A stretch of 64,000 nucleotides of DNA from NCBI RefSeq assembly GCF_003254475.1, contig NZ_QFYQ01000002.1, positions 326,798 through 390,797 of the forward strand, written 5' to 3'. Position 1 is the stretch's first letter, and each line of letters opens with the position of its first letter. Both the position numbers and the translations under genes were made by a program. The notes beneath the pieces are model-generated. The model saw only the letters and a program-made list of their open reading frames with translations. It had not been told where the DNA came from and ran no database searches. Shown piece after piece: positions 1-8,752 of this stretch. Origin of the DNA: Phenylobacterium soli (lineage in GTDB: Bacteria; Pseudomonadota; Alphaproteobacteria; Caulobacterales; Caulobacteraceae).

Positions 1-749
1 GGGGTCAACTGCGAAGCGTGGCCGCAGGCGCGGGTGGCGACCTCGCCGACCACCACCAGCACCGGGCCCCCGCCGGTCCGCGGCGCGGCGCCGGCGAGCT
101 CGGCGAGCCGGCCCTGGAAGACCAGCCGCGCCTCGGGGCGGGCGATGCTCTCCAGCACGACGACCGGCGTGGCGGCGGCGCGGCCGGCGGCCATCAGGCG
201 GCGGGCGAGCTCGGCCGCCTGAGCGCCGCCCATGTAGATGGCGACCGTGGCCTCGGCGTCGGCGGCGGCGCGCCAGTCGAGGGCGTCGGCCCCGCCGTCG
301 AGGCGGGCGGTGGTGAGGATCAGGCGGCGGGCCTCTCCGCGATGGGTGAGCGGGAAGCCGAACTCGGCGGCCGCGGCGCTGGCCGCGGTGACGCCGGGCA
401 CGACCTCTGAGGCGACGCCATGGGCGGCGAGGAAGTCGGCCTCCTCCCCTGCCCGGCCGAAGACCGAAGGATCGCCGCCCTTCAGCCGCACCACCCGCAG
501 GCCGCCGCGGGCGAGGCGCAGCATCAGCCGGTTGATGGTCGCCTGGGCCATGCTGGCGCGCCCGGCCCGCTTGCCGGTCTGGATCTTCAGGCAGTGCGCG
601 GGGGCGAGGGCCAGGATCTCGTCCGAGACCAGGGCGTCGTAGAGCAGAGCCTGGGCGCTCTCGATGGCGCGCACGGCGCGGAGCGTCAGGAGGTCGGCTG
701 CGCCGGGGCCGGCGCCGACGAGCTGCACGGGGTGAGTTTCAGGCGGCAT
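1..749 (-). CDS. cobA: Uroporphyrinogen-III C-methyltransferase (SUMT), 3' end outside window
   Basis: SAM-dependent enzyme that methylates uroporphyrinogen III to precorrin-2, the first step toward siroheme, the cofactor of the nitrite reductase encoded upstream in the same operon. I translated the minus strand from the ATG at 749: the frame is open to the window edge (249 codons). The N-terminus carries the SUMT signature VGAGPGAADLLTL at about residues 10-22, followed by KGGDPSVFGRAGEE near residue 90 and VVPGVTAASAAA near 118. There is no CysG N-terminal dehydrogenase domain, so this is the stand-alone type; the dehydrogenase/ferrochelatase must lie elsewhere. The start overlaps the nasA stop by 11 bases, which implies one transcript and translational coupling. 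The C-terminus is not visible. Confidence 0.93.
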   Translation of the reverse strand, partial: MPPETHPVQLVGAGPGAADLLTLRAVRAIESAQALLYDALVSDEILALAPAHCLKIQTGKRAGRASMAQATINRLMLRLARGGLRVVRLKGGDPSVFGRAGEEADFLAAHGVASEVVPGVTAASAAAAEFGFPLTHRGEARRLILTTARLDGGADALDWRAAADAEATVAIYMGGAQAAELARRLMAAGRAAATPVVVLESIARPEARLVFQGRLAELAGAAPRTGGGPVLVVVGEVATRACGHASQLT

Positions 750-3378
750 GGGCGACGGTCCGGGCGGCGATGAGGCGGACGATCTCGGGACGGCAGGAGC
801 CGCAGACCGACCCGGCGGTGGTGGTCTCGGCGACGGCTTCGAGGTCGGCGCAGCCGGCGGCGAGGGCGGCGTCGATGCGCGAGGCGCGGACATTGCGGCA
901 GGCGCAGACGACGGGGCTGGTGTCGAGCGGCCGGCCGGGGGCGCGGCCGATCAGCAGCCCCGCCCGGGCGGCGGCGTCGAGGCTTTCGCCGGCGAACAGC
1001 TCGACCAGCCAGTCGCGCGGCGGCAGGGCCCCGGCGCCGGCGGTGAACAGCACGCGGTCCAGCCGACCGCCGGCGAGCCAGGCCTCGCGCACGGCGCCGG
1101 CGGCCGGATCCTCATAGCGCAGCACGTCCTCCGACGCGGCGCGGGCGAGCGCGCGGCGCAGGGCCGCGCGCTCGGCCTCGTCCCCGCGGCCGGCGAACTC
1201 GTGGAGCTGGCAGCCGGCCTGCGGGATGCGCCGCCAGACGAGGTCGAGGCCAGCCGGCAGGCTCCAGGCCTCGCGGGCGATGAAGAAGCCGCGCCAGGTC
1301 TCGCGGTAGGGCCGCACGCGAGCGGGGGTGTGCTTGAACTCCGGCTGGCCGGAGCGCGGGTCGGTGCGGGCGGCGACCAGCGGATTCGCCTGACCCGCTG
1401 GCGCGTAGGCGGCGGCCCAGTGCATGGGCAGGAAGATCGAGCCGCGACGCTGGCGGTCGGTCAGGCGGGCTGTCACCACGGCCTCGCCGGCGCGGGTCTG
1501 GACCCGGGTCAGGCGCCCATCGGTGATCGCCAGGGGCGCGGCGTCGTCGGGATGGATCTCGACGAAGGGCTCGGGCGCGTGGCGGCAGAGCTCCGGCGCA
1601 AGGCCGGTGCGGGTCATGGTGTGCCACTGGTCGCGGATTCGGCCGGTGTTGAGGCTCAGGGGATAGGCCGGGTCCGTCGCCTCGGCCGGACCGTGGGCCT
1701 CGAGGGCATGCATGTGGGCGCGGCCGTCGGGGGTCTGGAAGCGGCCGTCGGCGAAGAGGCGCGCCGTTCCGCCGGCTGGCGTGACCGGCCACTGGACCGG
1801 CTCCAGCGCGTCATAGGCGTCGGGCGTCAGGGCGGCGAGCGGGCTGAGGTTCAGGAACCGGCCCTGGTTCTCGTAGGCCGTGAGGCGGGCGTATTCGCGG
1901 AAGACCTGGGCGGGGCTGCGCCAGGCGAAGGCCTCGCCGTAGCCCATGGCCTCGGCGACGTCGGCGACGATGCGCCAGTCGGCGCGCGCCTCGCCGGGCG
2001 CCGCCATCAGCGGCCGCTGGCGGGAGATCCGGCGCTCGGAGTTGGTGACCGTGCCGTCCTTCTCGCCCCAGGCCAGGGCCGGCAGGCGGACGTGGGCGAA
2101 GGCGGCGGTGTCGGTCTCGGCCATGACCTCGGAGACGACGACGAAGGGACAGGCGGCCAGCGCCTCGCGCACCTTGCCGGCCTCCGGCAGGCTGACGGCG
2201 GGATTGGTGGCCATGACCCAAAGCGCCCTGATGCGGCCGGCGCGGACCGCCTCGAACATCTCCACGGCCTTGAGGCCCGGCGCCTCGGCCATGACCGGCG
2301 CGCCCCAGAAGCGCTGGAGCCGGGCGCGGGAGGCCGGGTCGAAGTCCATGTGGGCGGCGAGGGTGGTGGCGAGGCCCCCGACCTCGCGCCCGCCCATGGC
2401 GTTGGGCTGGCCGGTGATCGAGAAGGGGCAGGCGCCGGGCTTGCCGATGCGCCCCGTGGCCAGGTGGGCGTTGAGGATGGCCAGGCCCTTGGCGACGCCC
2501 TGCGCCGACTGGTTGGCGCCCATGGAGAAGAGGGTGACGGTCTTCGGCGTGTCGGCGAACAGGCGGAAGAAGGTCTCCAGTTCGGCGGGGTCGAGGCCGC
2601 AGTCGCGGGCCACGGCGTGGACCGACTGGTCATCGCCGGCGAGCCCGGCCTCCACCTCGGCGAAGCCGGCGACGTGGGCGGCGACATAGGCGCGGTCGAC
2701 GGCGCCGCGGCGCAGGAGGTCGGCGAGCAGGCCGTTCCACAGGCGCACGTCGGTCTGCGGCTTCAGCGCGAGGTGCAGGTCGGCGCCCTCGGCGGTGTCG
2801 GTGCGGCGCGGGTCGACGACCACGTGGCGCTGGCCGCGCTGGCGGGCGGCCTCCATGCGGCGGAAGAGCACCGGGTGCGTCCAGGCGGCGTTGTGGCCGC
2901 TGAAGACCACGAGGTCGGCGAGGTCGAGGTCCTCGTAGCAGCCGGGGACGAGGTCGGCCCCGAAGGCGAGCTTGTGGGCGACCACCGCCGAGGCCATGCA
3001 GAGGCGCGAGTTGGTGTCGATGTTGGCCGAGCCGATGAAGCCCTTCATCAGCTTGTTGGCGGCGTAATAGTCCTCGGTGAGGAGCTGGCCCGAGACGTAG
3101 AAGGCGACCGAGTCCGGGCCGTGGCGGGCGATGGTCTCCCTGAACCGCCGGGCGACGAGGGCCGTGGCGTCGCGCCAGGCGGCGCGGCGGTCGCCGATCA
3201 TCGGGTGCAGCAGCCGGCCCTCGAGGCCGACGGTCGAGGCCAGGGCCCCGCCCTTGGAGCACAGCCGGCCGGCGTTGGCCGGGTGCGCCGGATCGCCCTG
3301 CAACGTCAGGGCGCGGCCGTCCGCCTGCGCCGCGATCCCGCAGCCGACGCCGCAGTAGGGGCAGGTGGTGCGGGTCAC
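739..3378 (-). CDS. nasA: Assimilatory nitrate reductase, large catalytic subunit with C-terminal BFD-like domain
   Basis: Molybdopterin (bis-MGD) enzyme reducing nitrate to nitrite in the cytoplasm; 879 aa, the usual length. The start is a GTG whose last bases overlap the nirD stop (GTGA); longer versions of the reading frame only run through nirD. The [4Fe-4S] site is at the very N-terminus (C6, C9, C13, C40; motif CPYCGVGCG). The molybdopterin oxidoreductase and dinucleotide-binding domains follow. Residues about 823-879 form a BFD-like [2Fe-2S] domain (C825, C827, C859, C862), as in Klebsiella-type NasA. No separate NasB/NasC flavoprotein is seen, so the electron donor is unknown and might be NirB or a ferredoxin. 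Downstream of nirD and upstream of cobA in the operon. Confidence 0.94.
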   Translation of the reverse strand: MTRTTCPYCGVGCGIAAQADGRALTLQGDPAHPANAGRLCSKGGALASTVGLEGRLLHPMIGDRRAAWRDATALVARRFRETIARHGPDSVAFYVSGQLLTEDYYAANKLMKGFIGSANIDTNSRLCMASAVVAHKLAFGADLVPGCYEDLDLADLVVFSGHNAAWTHPVLFRRMEAARQRGQRHVVVDPRRTDTAEGADLHLALKPQTDVRLWNGLLADLLRRGAVDRAYVAAHVAGFAEVEAGLAGDDQSVHAVARDCGLDPAELETFFRLFADTPKTVTLFSMGANQSAQGVAKGLAILNAHLATGRIGKPGACPFSITGQPNAMGGREVGGLATTLAAHMDFDPASRARLQRFWGAPVMAEAPGLKAVEMFEAVRAGRIRALWVMATNPAVSLPEAGKVREALAACPFVVVSEVMAETDTAAFAHVRLPALAWGEKDGTVTNSERRISRQRPLMAAPGEARADWRIVADVAEAMGYGEAFAWRSPAQVFREYARLTAYENQGRFLNLSPLAALTPDAYDALEPVQWPVTPAGGTARLFADGRFQTPDGRAHMHALEAHGPAEATDPAYPLSLNTGRIRDQWHTMTRTGLAPELCRHAPEPFVEIHPDDAAPLAITDGRLTRVQTRAGEAVVTARLTDRQRRGSIFLPMHWAAAYAPAGQANPLVAARTDPRSGQPEFKHTPARVRPYRETWRGFFIAREAWSLPAGLDLVWRRIPQAGCQLHEFAGRGDEAERAALRRALARAASEDVLRYEDPAAGAVREAWLAGGRLDRVLFTAGAGALPPRDWLVELFAGESLDAAARAGLLIGRAPGRPLDTSPVVCACRNVRASRIDAALAAGCADLEAVAETTTAGSVCGSCRPEIVRLIAARTVAHAA

Positions 3379-3713
3379 ACCTGCCCCAGCAGGATCCGGC
3401 CGTCCTCGATGCGAAGGGGCACGGTGGGGCTGCAGCCCTTGCCGCGGTCGGCGCCGAGCGGCTCGCCGGTGGCAAGGTCGATGGACCAGTTGTGCAGCGG
3501 GCAGGCCACGGCGTGGCCGTGGACGATGCCCTGGCTGAGCGGACCGCCCTTGTGGGGGCAGGCGTCCTTGAGGGCGAAGACGCGGCCATCGCCGGTGCGG
3601 AACACGGCCACCGCGCCGCGCGGGGTGGGCACGCGGCGGGCGCCGCGCAGCGGCACGTCGGTGACGGCGCCGACGTCGATCCAGATCGTCTCTTCCTTCA
3701 CGTGCGCGTTCAT
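3375..3713 (-). CDS. nirD: Nitrite reductase [NAD(P)H] small subunit, Rieske-type
   Basis: Small subunit of the cytoplasmic NADH-dependent nitrite reductase, 112 aa. It is a Rieske-fold protein. Many NirD proteins have lost the cluster ligands, but this one keeps both pairs: C52/H54 in CPHKGGPL and C71/H74 in CPLHNWS, so it may bind a [2Fe-2S] cluster. The ATG at 3713 overlaps the nirB stop (ATGA), which fixes the start; the open frame continues upstream only as a shadow of nirB. The stop overlaps the nasA GTG start, so nirB, nirD and nasA are tightly coupled. Confidence 0.93.
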   Translation of the reverse strand: MNAHVKEETIWIDVGAVTDVPLRGARRVPTPRGAVAVFRTGDGRVFALKDACPHKGGPLSQGIVHGHAVACPLHNWSIDLATGEPLGADRGKGCSPTVPLRIEDGRILLGQV

Positions 3714-6163
3714 GCCGGGGCGAACTCCATGCGGCGGGTGAGCGGGTTGAACTCGTGGGCGTCGCGGCCGGCGACGCGCTCGGCCCAGGGGTCGATGCGG
3801 GCGAAGCGCTGGGCGTAGGCGAAGCGGTCGTAGAGGGCGCGGCGGCGGTCCGGGTCCTCGATCTCGGCGCGGATCGCATCGAGGCCGACGCGGGCCATCC
3901 ACTTCCAGATCCGCTCCAGGTACCAGGCGTCCTCGCGATAGAGCTGGACGATGGCGCAGATGGCCCAGACCGCCTCGTCCTCGCTGGCGACCTTCGTGAG
4001 CAGCTCGGTCTTCTTCACCTCCAGGCCGGCGGCGCCGCCGATGTGGATCTCGAAGCCGCTATCGACGCAGACCACGCCGATGTCCTTGCAGGTCGCCTCG
4101 GCGCAGTTGCGCGGGCAGCCGGAGACGCCGAGCTTGAGCTTGGCCGGCGTCCAGGCGCCCCACATGACCTTCTCCAGCCGCACCCCGAGGCCGGTGGAGT
4201 CCTGGGTCCCGAAGCGGCACCACTCCGAGCCGACGCAGGTCTTCACCGTGCGCAGCGCCTTGCCGTAGGCGTGGCCGGAGACCATGCCGGCGCGGTTGAG
4301 GTCGGCCCAGACGGCGGGCAGGTCCTCCTTCTTGACGCCCAGCAGGTCGACGCGCTGGCCGCCGGTCACCTTGACGGTGGGGATGGCGAACTTCTCGACC
4401 ACGTCGGCGATGGCGCGCAGCTCGGCGGCGGAGGTCACGCCGCCCCACATGCGCGGCACCACCGAGTAGGTGCCGTCCTTCTGGATGTTGGCGTGGACGC
4501 GCTCGTTGATGAACCGCGACTGCTTGTCGTCGCGGTATTCGCCGGGCCAGGCGCAGACCAGGTAGTAGTTGAGCGCCGGACGGCAGGTGGCGCAGCCGTC
4601 CGGCGTGGTCCATTCGAGCGCCTGCATTACCGCCGGGATCGACTTCAGCCCCTCGGCGAGAATACGCTTCCTGACCTCGCCATGGCCGCGATGGGTGCAG
4701 CCGCAGACCGGCTTGGGCCCGGCCTGGACCTGGAAAGCGTCGCCGAGCTGGGCGGCGAGGATCTTCTCGACCAGCGGGGTGCAGGAGCCGCAGGAGGCCG
4801 AGGCCTTGGTGACGGCGCGGACCGCCTCGAGGGTCGCCAGGCCCTCCCCGGCGATGGCGCTGGTGATCGTTCCCTTGCAGACGCCGTTGCAGCCGCACAC
4901 CTCGGCGTCGTCCGCCATGGCCGCAACGGCGGCGCTAGGGTCCAGCCCCCGAAGGCCCTCCGTGGCGGCCTGGCCGAACACCAGGGTCTCGCGGATGTCG
5001 CCGACGGATGCGCCCGAGCGCATCAGGTCGAAGTACCAGGCGCCGTCGGCGGCGTCGCCGAACAGCACGGCCCCGGCGACCTTGCCCTCGCGCAGGACGA
5101 TGCGCTTGTAGACCCCGCGCCCGGCGTCGCGGAACACGATGTCCTCACAATCGCCGCCGCCGGCGAACTCGCCGGCCGAGAAGACGTCGACGCCGCTGAC
5201 CTTCAGGCGGGTGGAGAGCACCGAGCCCTCGTAGGCGCCGGCCCCGCCGGTCAGGGCCTCGGCGAGGGTGCGGCACATCTCCCAGATCGGGGCCACCAGG
5301 CCGTAGCACTGGCCGCGGTGCTCGACGCATTCGCCGACCGCGAAGATCGCCGGATCGGAGGTGCGAAGCGCGTCGTCGACGACGACCCCGCGGTTCACCT
5401 CCAGGCGGGCGGCCCTGGCGATCCCGGTGTTGGGGCGGATGCCTACCGACATGACCAGTAGGTCGCAGGGCAGGACACGGCCGTCCTTGAGCCTGAGTCC
5501 GGTGACCTGGCCGCCCTCCCCCACGATCTCCTCGGATTGGGCGCCCAGCACCGTCTCGACGCCGCGCTCGGCCAGGGCCTCGGTGAGCAGGAAGCCGGCG
5601 GAGGCGTCGAGCTGGCGCTCCATCAGGACGTCCATCAGGTGGACGACGGTGGCGTGCATGCCGCGACGGGCGAGGCCGTAGGCCGCCTCGATGCCCAGGA
5701 GGCCGCCGCCGATCACCACCACCTTCGCGCCCGGCTTGGCGGCGGCGGTCATGGCCTCCACGTCGTCGAGGTCGCGGAAGGTGACGACGCCGGCGAGGTC
5801 AGCCCCCGGCAGAGGCAGTCGGATGGGATCGGCGCCGGTGGCGAGGATCAGCCGGTCGTAGCCCGCCTCGAGGCCGCCGGCGGCCCGCACCAGCCGCTCG
5901 GCGCGGTCGATGCTCTCCACGGGCGCGCCGGCGTGCAGGACGATGCCGTTGTCGCGGTACCAGGCCTCGTCGTTGATGACGATGTCGGCGAAGGTCTTCT
6001 CCCCCGCCAGCACCGGCGACAGCATGATGCGGTCGTAGTTCACCCGCGGCTCGGCGCCGAAGATGGTGATCTCGTAGCGGTCGGGGTCGCGCTTCAGCAC
6101 TTCCTGCACCGCCCGGCAGCCGGCCATGCCGTTGCCGATGACGACCAGACGTTCCTTGGTCAT
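3710..6163 (-). CDS. nirB: Nitrite reductase [NAD(P)H] large subunit
   Basis: Reduces nitrite to ammonium with NADH in the cytoplasm, using FAD, Fe-S and siroheme; 817 aa. Order of domains: N-terminal FAD/NADH-binding Pyr_redox module (VVIGNGMAGCRA at the start; VVVIGGGLLGIEAA near residue 145), a BFD-like [2Fe-2S] domain (CGCNGVCKG and CGSCTPLVEK), a second Cys-containing segment (CGCTHRGHG, CATCRPALNYY), then the nitrite/sulfite reductase half-domains with the [4Fe-4S]-siroheme ligands in CVGSEWCRFG and GCPRNCAEATC. I prefer the ATG at 6163 over the GTG nine bases upstream, because AAGGGAG lies 8 bases before the ATG but abuts the GTG. Follows the nitrate transporter by 24 bases. Confidence 0.95.
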   Translation of the reverse strand: MTKERLVVIGNGMAGCRAVQEVLKRDPDRYEITIFGAEPRVNYDRIMLSPVLAGEKTFADIVINDEAWYRDNGIVLHAGAPVESIDRAERLVRAAGGLEAGYDRLILATGADPIRLPLPGADLAGVVTFRDLDDVEAMTAAAKPGAKVVVIGGGLLGIEAAYGLARRGMHATVVHLMDVLMERQLDASAGFLLTEALAERGVETVLGAQSEEIVGEGGQVTGLRLKDGRVLPCDLLVMSVGIRPNTGIARAARLEVNRGVVVDDALRTSDPAIFAVGECVEHRGQCYGLVAPIWEMCRTLAEALTGGAGAYEGSVLSTRLKVSGVDVFSAGEFAGGGDCEDIVFRDAGRGVYKRIVLREGKVAGAVLFGDAADGAWYFDLMRSGASVGDIRETLVFGQAATEGLRGLDPSAAVAAMADDAEVCGCNGVCKGTITSAIAGEGLATLEAVRAVTKASASCGSCTPLVEKILAAQLGDAFQVQAGPKPVCGCTHRGHGEVRKRILAEGLKSIPAVMQALEWTTPDGCATCRPALNYYLVCAWPGEYRDDKQSRFINERVHANIQKDGTYSVVPRMWGGVTSAAELRAIADVVEKFAIPTVKVTGGQRVDLLGVKKEDLPAVWADLNRAGMVSGHAYGKALRTVKTCVGSEWCRFGTQDSTGLGVRLEKVMWGAWTPAKLKLGVSGCPRNCAEATCKDIGVVCVDSGFEIHIGGAAGLEVKKTELLTKVASEDEAVWAICAIVQLYREDAWYLERIWKWMARVGLDAIRAEIEDPDRRRALYDRFAYAQRFARIDPWAERVAGRDAHEFNPLTRRMEFAPA

Positions 6164-6187
6164 ACGCTTCACTCCCTTGGGACCTGG

Positions 6188-7411
6188 TCAGAGGCGCAGC
6201 GCCGCGCCGGCGGCGGGGCTGAGCTCGGGCCAGGTCCGCCGCCAGCGGGCCTTGACCCCGGTGAGGCCGACGAGGGCGAGGAGCGCCAGGCCCGCGAAGG
6301 CCAGGAGGCCGCCCTGGTAGGAGCCGGTGACCTGCTTGGCCCAGCCGAGGCTGGAGGCGAGGTAGAAGCCGCCGGCGCCGCCGGTCATGCCGACGACGCC
6401 GGTGACGACGCCGATCTCCTTGCCGAAGCGCTGGGGGGCGAGCTGGAACACCGCCCCGTTGCCGGCGCCGAGCGCCATCATCGAGAACATCAGCACGGCC
6501 AGGGCCACCCAGGCGCTGGGGAGCTGGAAGCTGGCCACCGCCAGGCCGAGGGCGGCCAGGACATAGACCACCGAGAGCGTTCGCACCCCGCCGAAGCGGT
6601 CGGCGAGGGCCCCGCCCACCGGCCGGATGAAGGAGCCGGCGAAGACGCAGGCGGCGGTGAAGAAGCCGGCGGTGACGGCCGGCAGGGCGTACTCGGCGTT
6701 GAAGTAGATCGTCAGCGAGGACGACAGGCCGACGAAGCCGCCGAAGGTGACGCCGTAGAGGGCCATCAGCCACCAGGCGTCGCGGGTCTTCAGCACGTCC
6801 AGGTATTCGGCGAGGCGCTTGGGCGCGGGCCTGTTCGGCGCGTCCTTGGCGAAGATGACATAGACCAGGAAAGCGACGGCGAGCGGGGCGGCGGCCAGGC
6901 CGATCACGTTGGTCCAGCCGTAGGTCTGGGCGAGCGAGGGGGCGAACAGGGCGGCGAGCGCGGTGCCCGAGTTGCCGGCGCCGGCGATGCCGAGGGCCAG
7001 GCCCTGGTGCTCGGGAGGATACCAGCGCGAGGCGAGCGGCAGGGCGACGGCGAAGGAGGCGCCGGCGACGCCGAGGATGACGCCCAGGGCCAGCACCTGA
7101 TGATAGCTGTTGACGCCGAGGCGCCAGGCGGCGAGCAGGCCGGCCATGACGACGAGCTGGCCGATGATCCCGGTCTTCTTGGGCCCGATGTGGTCGACCA
7201 TGACGCCGGCGACGAGGCGCAGGACGGCGCCCGCCAGCACCGGCACGGCGACCATGAAACCCTTCTCGGCGGGGTTCAGGTGAAAGGTCTTGGCGATGGC
7301 CACGCCGAGCGGGCCGAGCAGCACCCAGACCATGAAGGAGAGGTCGAAGTAGAGGAAGGCGGCGAAGAGGGTCGGCGTATGGCCGGCCTTGAAGAACGAA
7401 CGGCTCAGCAT
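6188..7411 (-). CDS. narK: Nitrate/nitrite transporter, MFS NNP family
   Basis: Inner-membrane MFS protein of the nitrate-nitrite porter family, 407 aa with about 12 hydrophobic segments. The family's two glycine-rich nitrate signatures are visible: AGAVLRLVAGVMVDHIGPKK near residues 62-81 and GIAGAGNSGTALAALFAP near residue 140. In this operon it most likely imports nitrate for assimilation (a NasA/NarK2-type role); the symbol is generic. The first gene after a 240-base leader that carries two NasT-type hairpins, so it should be the first to respond to nitrate. The ATG at 7411 has no strong Shine-Dalgarno and can pair with an upstream GCATC. Confidence 0.9.
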   Translation of the reverse strand: MLSRSFFKAGHTPTLFAAFLYFDLSFMVWVLLGPLGVAIAKTFHLNPAEKGFMVAVPVLAGAVLRLVAGVMVDHIGPKKTGIIGQLVVMAGLLAAWRLGVNSYHQVLALGVILGVAGASFAVALPLASRWYPPEHQGLALGIAGAGNSGTALAALFAPSLAQTYGWTNVIGLAAAPLAVAFLVYVIFAKDAPNRPAPKRLAEYLDVLKTRDAWWLMALYGVTFGGFVGLSSSLTIYFNAEYALPAVTAGFFTAACVFAGSFIRPVGGALADRFGGVRTLSVVYVLAALGLAVASFQLPSAWVALAVLMFSMMALGAGNGAVFQLAPQRFGKEIGVVTGVVGMTGGAGGFYLASSLGWAKQVTGSYQGGLLAFAGLALLALVGLTGVKARWRRTWPELSPAAGAALRL

Positions 7412-7474
7412 CGTGAGAAGCCCCGTGCAGGATGCGGTGAGCGGCGGCGTCGCCGGGAGGGATGGAGAGCTCGT

Positions 7475-7518
7475 CCTCGAGCCGTTCCGAAGAAGCCGCG
7501 ACGCCGTTGCCAGGGCTT
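7475..7518 (-). promoter_or_regulatory. Tandem hexaloop hairpins: predicted ANTAR (NasT) RNA target in nas leader
   Basis: On the minus strand two adjacent stem-loops share the identical loop AACGGC, which fits the ANTAR-target rule (A at loop position 1, G at position 4). Hairpin 1 spans 7518-7493 (10-position stem with one C-C mismatch and two G-U pairs, loop 7508-7503). Hairpin 2 spans 7492-7475 (6-bp stem, extendable by one pair, loop 7486-7481). A third hairpin at 7482-7469 (GCTCG-AGGA-CGAGC) reuses the 3' arm of hairpin 2 and so would be mutually exclusive with it. This is the geometry expected for antitermination or attenuation by NasT, whose gene lies just upstream. No U-tract follows, so the exact mechanism is inferred. 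Confidence 0.75.
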
Positions 7519-7574
7519 GCCACGATGAGAACCGCGGCGATGGCGACCGGTCACGCGACGGGAAAGCCTGGCCG

Positions 7575-7585
7575 TGGAACTTCCA
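7575..7585. repeat. Short perfect dyad in nas leader region
   Basis: TGGAACTTCCA is an 11-base perfect inverted repeat, lying 57 bases upstream of the tandem hairpins in the region between nasS and the transporter gene. It may be a protein-binding half-site pair near the leader promoter; no consensus was recognised. Confidence 0.3.
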
Positions 7586-7651
7586 TGCTGCAGCGCAAAA
7601 AGACGGCGCCCGCGCTCAGGCGATGGTCAGAAAACGGGCGGCGCGCACGGC

Positions 7652-8752
7652 TCAGGCCTTGATGAGGCGGCTCATCGGCGCGTGGGCGGCGTAGGCGCGG
7701 GCGTCGCGCAGGCGGAAGTGGCCGTCCTCGCCGTAGCCGTCGAGCCACTCCGGCATCGGCGGGACGGGTCCGAGCGTCCCGGCCGCGGCGGTGAAGAGGT
7801 CGAGCCGGCAGACCGCGGCGGCGACGGCGGGGATGTCGACGTCGGGCGGCAGGTGACCCCAGCGCATCATCTGGGCGAGCAGCCAGCCGGCCCGGACCGG
7901 CAACGGCGCGTTCGCGTCGCCGCCGTGGAACACCATGCCGGCGAGGGAGCGCTCGATCACCGCGGCCGGGGCGCCGACGTAGTGCGGCTGGGCCAGCAGG
8001 GCCGCGAGCTCGGTGCGGTTGGCAGACGCCCCCGCCCAGGCGGCGGCCTTGAGGAGCGCGCGCAGCAGGGCCTGGAGCACTTCGGGATTTTCCTCGGCCC
8101 AGCCTTGCGTCACCGCGAACACCTTGTCGGGCGTGCGGGGCCACAGGTCCGCGCCGCGGGCGAGGATGACGCCGGCGCCCGCCTCCACCGCAGCGGTGTC
8201 CCAGGGCTCGGTGACGCAGAAGCCCTCGACGACGCCGTCGACGAGGAGGCCGGTCATGCGCGGCGGCGGGGCGATGGTCAGGCGCACGTCCCGGTCCGGG
8301 TCGACCCCGGCCCGGGCCAGCCAGTCGCGCAGCAGGTAGTTGTGCACCGAGTAGGGAAAGACCACGGCGAAGGTGATCGGGCTCGCCCCCTCCTGGCGGC
8401 GGCGGGCGATCAGGCGGGCCAGGCCCTCGGCGCCGGGGCCGGGACCGACGGCGGCGGCCAGGCGCTGGGCCATGGTGATGGCCGGGCCGTTGAGGTTCAT
8501 GGCGAAGGGCGCGACGAGCGGCACGGGCCGGTCGCCGGCGACGCCCAGGGTCATGGCCAGGGCGAGCGGCTGGAGCATGTGGGCGCCGTCGAGGGCGCCA
8601 TACGCGATCTTGTCCCGCACCGTCGCCCAGGAGGCCTCGCGGCTCAGCTCGATCCGAAGGCCCTCGGCGGCGAAGAAGCCCTTCTCCTGGGCCACCACCA
8701 GGATCGAGGCGTCGTTGAGGGCGATGAACCCCAGGCGCAGCCGACCGCTCAT
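7652..8752 (-). CDS. nasS: Nitrate sensor NasS (NrtA/CmpA-like, cytoplasmic)
   Basis: 366 aa protein of the nitrate/bicarbonate ABC-transporter substrate-binding family (NrtA, CmpA, SsuA-like). It has no signal peptide: the sequence starts MSGRLRLGFIALNDASILVV and goes straight into the first beta-strand, as in cytoplasmic NasS sensors. In the known NasS/NasT systems nitrate-free NasS sequesters NasT, and nitrate or nitrite binding releases it. The ATG at 8752 overlaps the nasT stop (ATGA), fixing the start. There is no permease or ATPase gene nearby, which argues for a sensor and not a transporter subunit. Followed by the 240-base leader of the transporter operon. Confidence 0.9.
   Translation of the reverse strand: MSGRLRLGFIALNDASILVVAQEKGFFAAEGLRIELSREASWATVRDKIAYGALDGAHMLQPLALAMTLGVAGDRPVPLVAPFAMNLNGPAITMAQRLAAAVGPGPGAEGLARLIARRRQEGASPITFAVVFPYSVHNYLLRDWLARAGVDPDRDVRLTIAPPPRMTGLLVDGVVEGFCVTEPWDTAAVEAGAGVILARGADLWPRTPDKVFAVTQGWAEENPEVLQALLRALLKAAAWAGASANRTELAALLAQPHYVGAPAAVIERSLAGMVFHGGDANAPLPVRAGWLLAQMMRWGHLPPDVDIPAVAAAVCRLDLFTAAAGTLGPVPPMPEWLDGYGEDGHFRLRDARAYAAHAPMSRLIKA

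Noticed and set aside
748..3741. 997-codon open frame on the plus strand
   Set aside because: Antisense to nasA/nirD, with low-complexity Gly/Ala/Arg composition and no motif.
7505..7520. Second sigma-54-like site TGGCA...GGCA on the minus strand
   Set aside because: The GG to GC distance is one base short and the bases form the arm of the ANTAR-type hairpin.
7560..7600. Sigma-54 promoter in the nas leader (TGGAAGTTCCACGGC fits GG-N10-GC)
   Set aside because: Only the invariant GG/GC spacing matches; flanking bases deviate strongly from TGGCAC-N5-TTGC, and the same segment is explained by a dyad.
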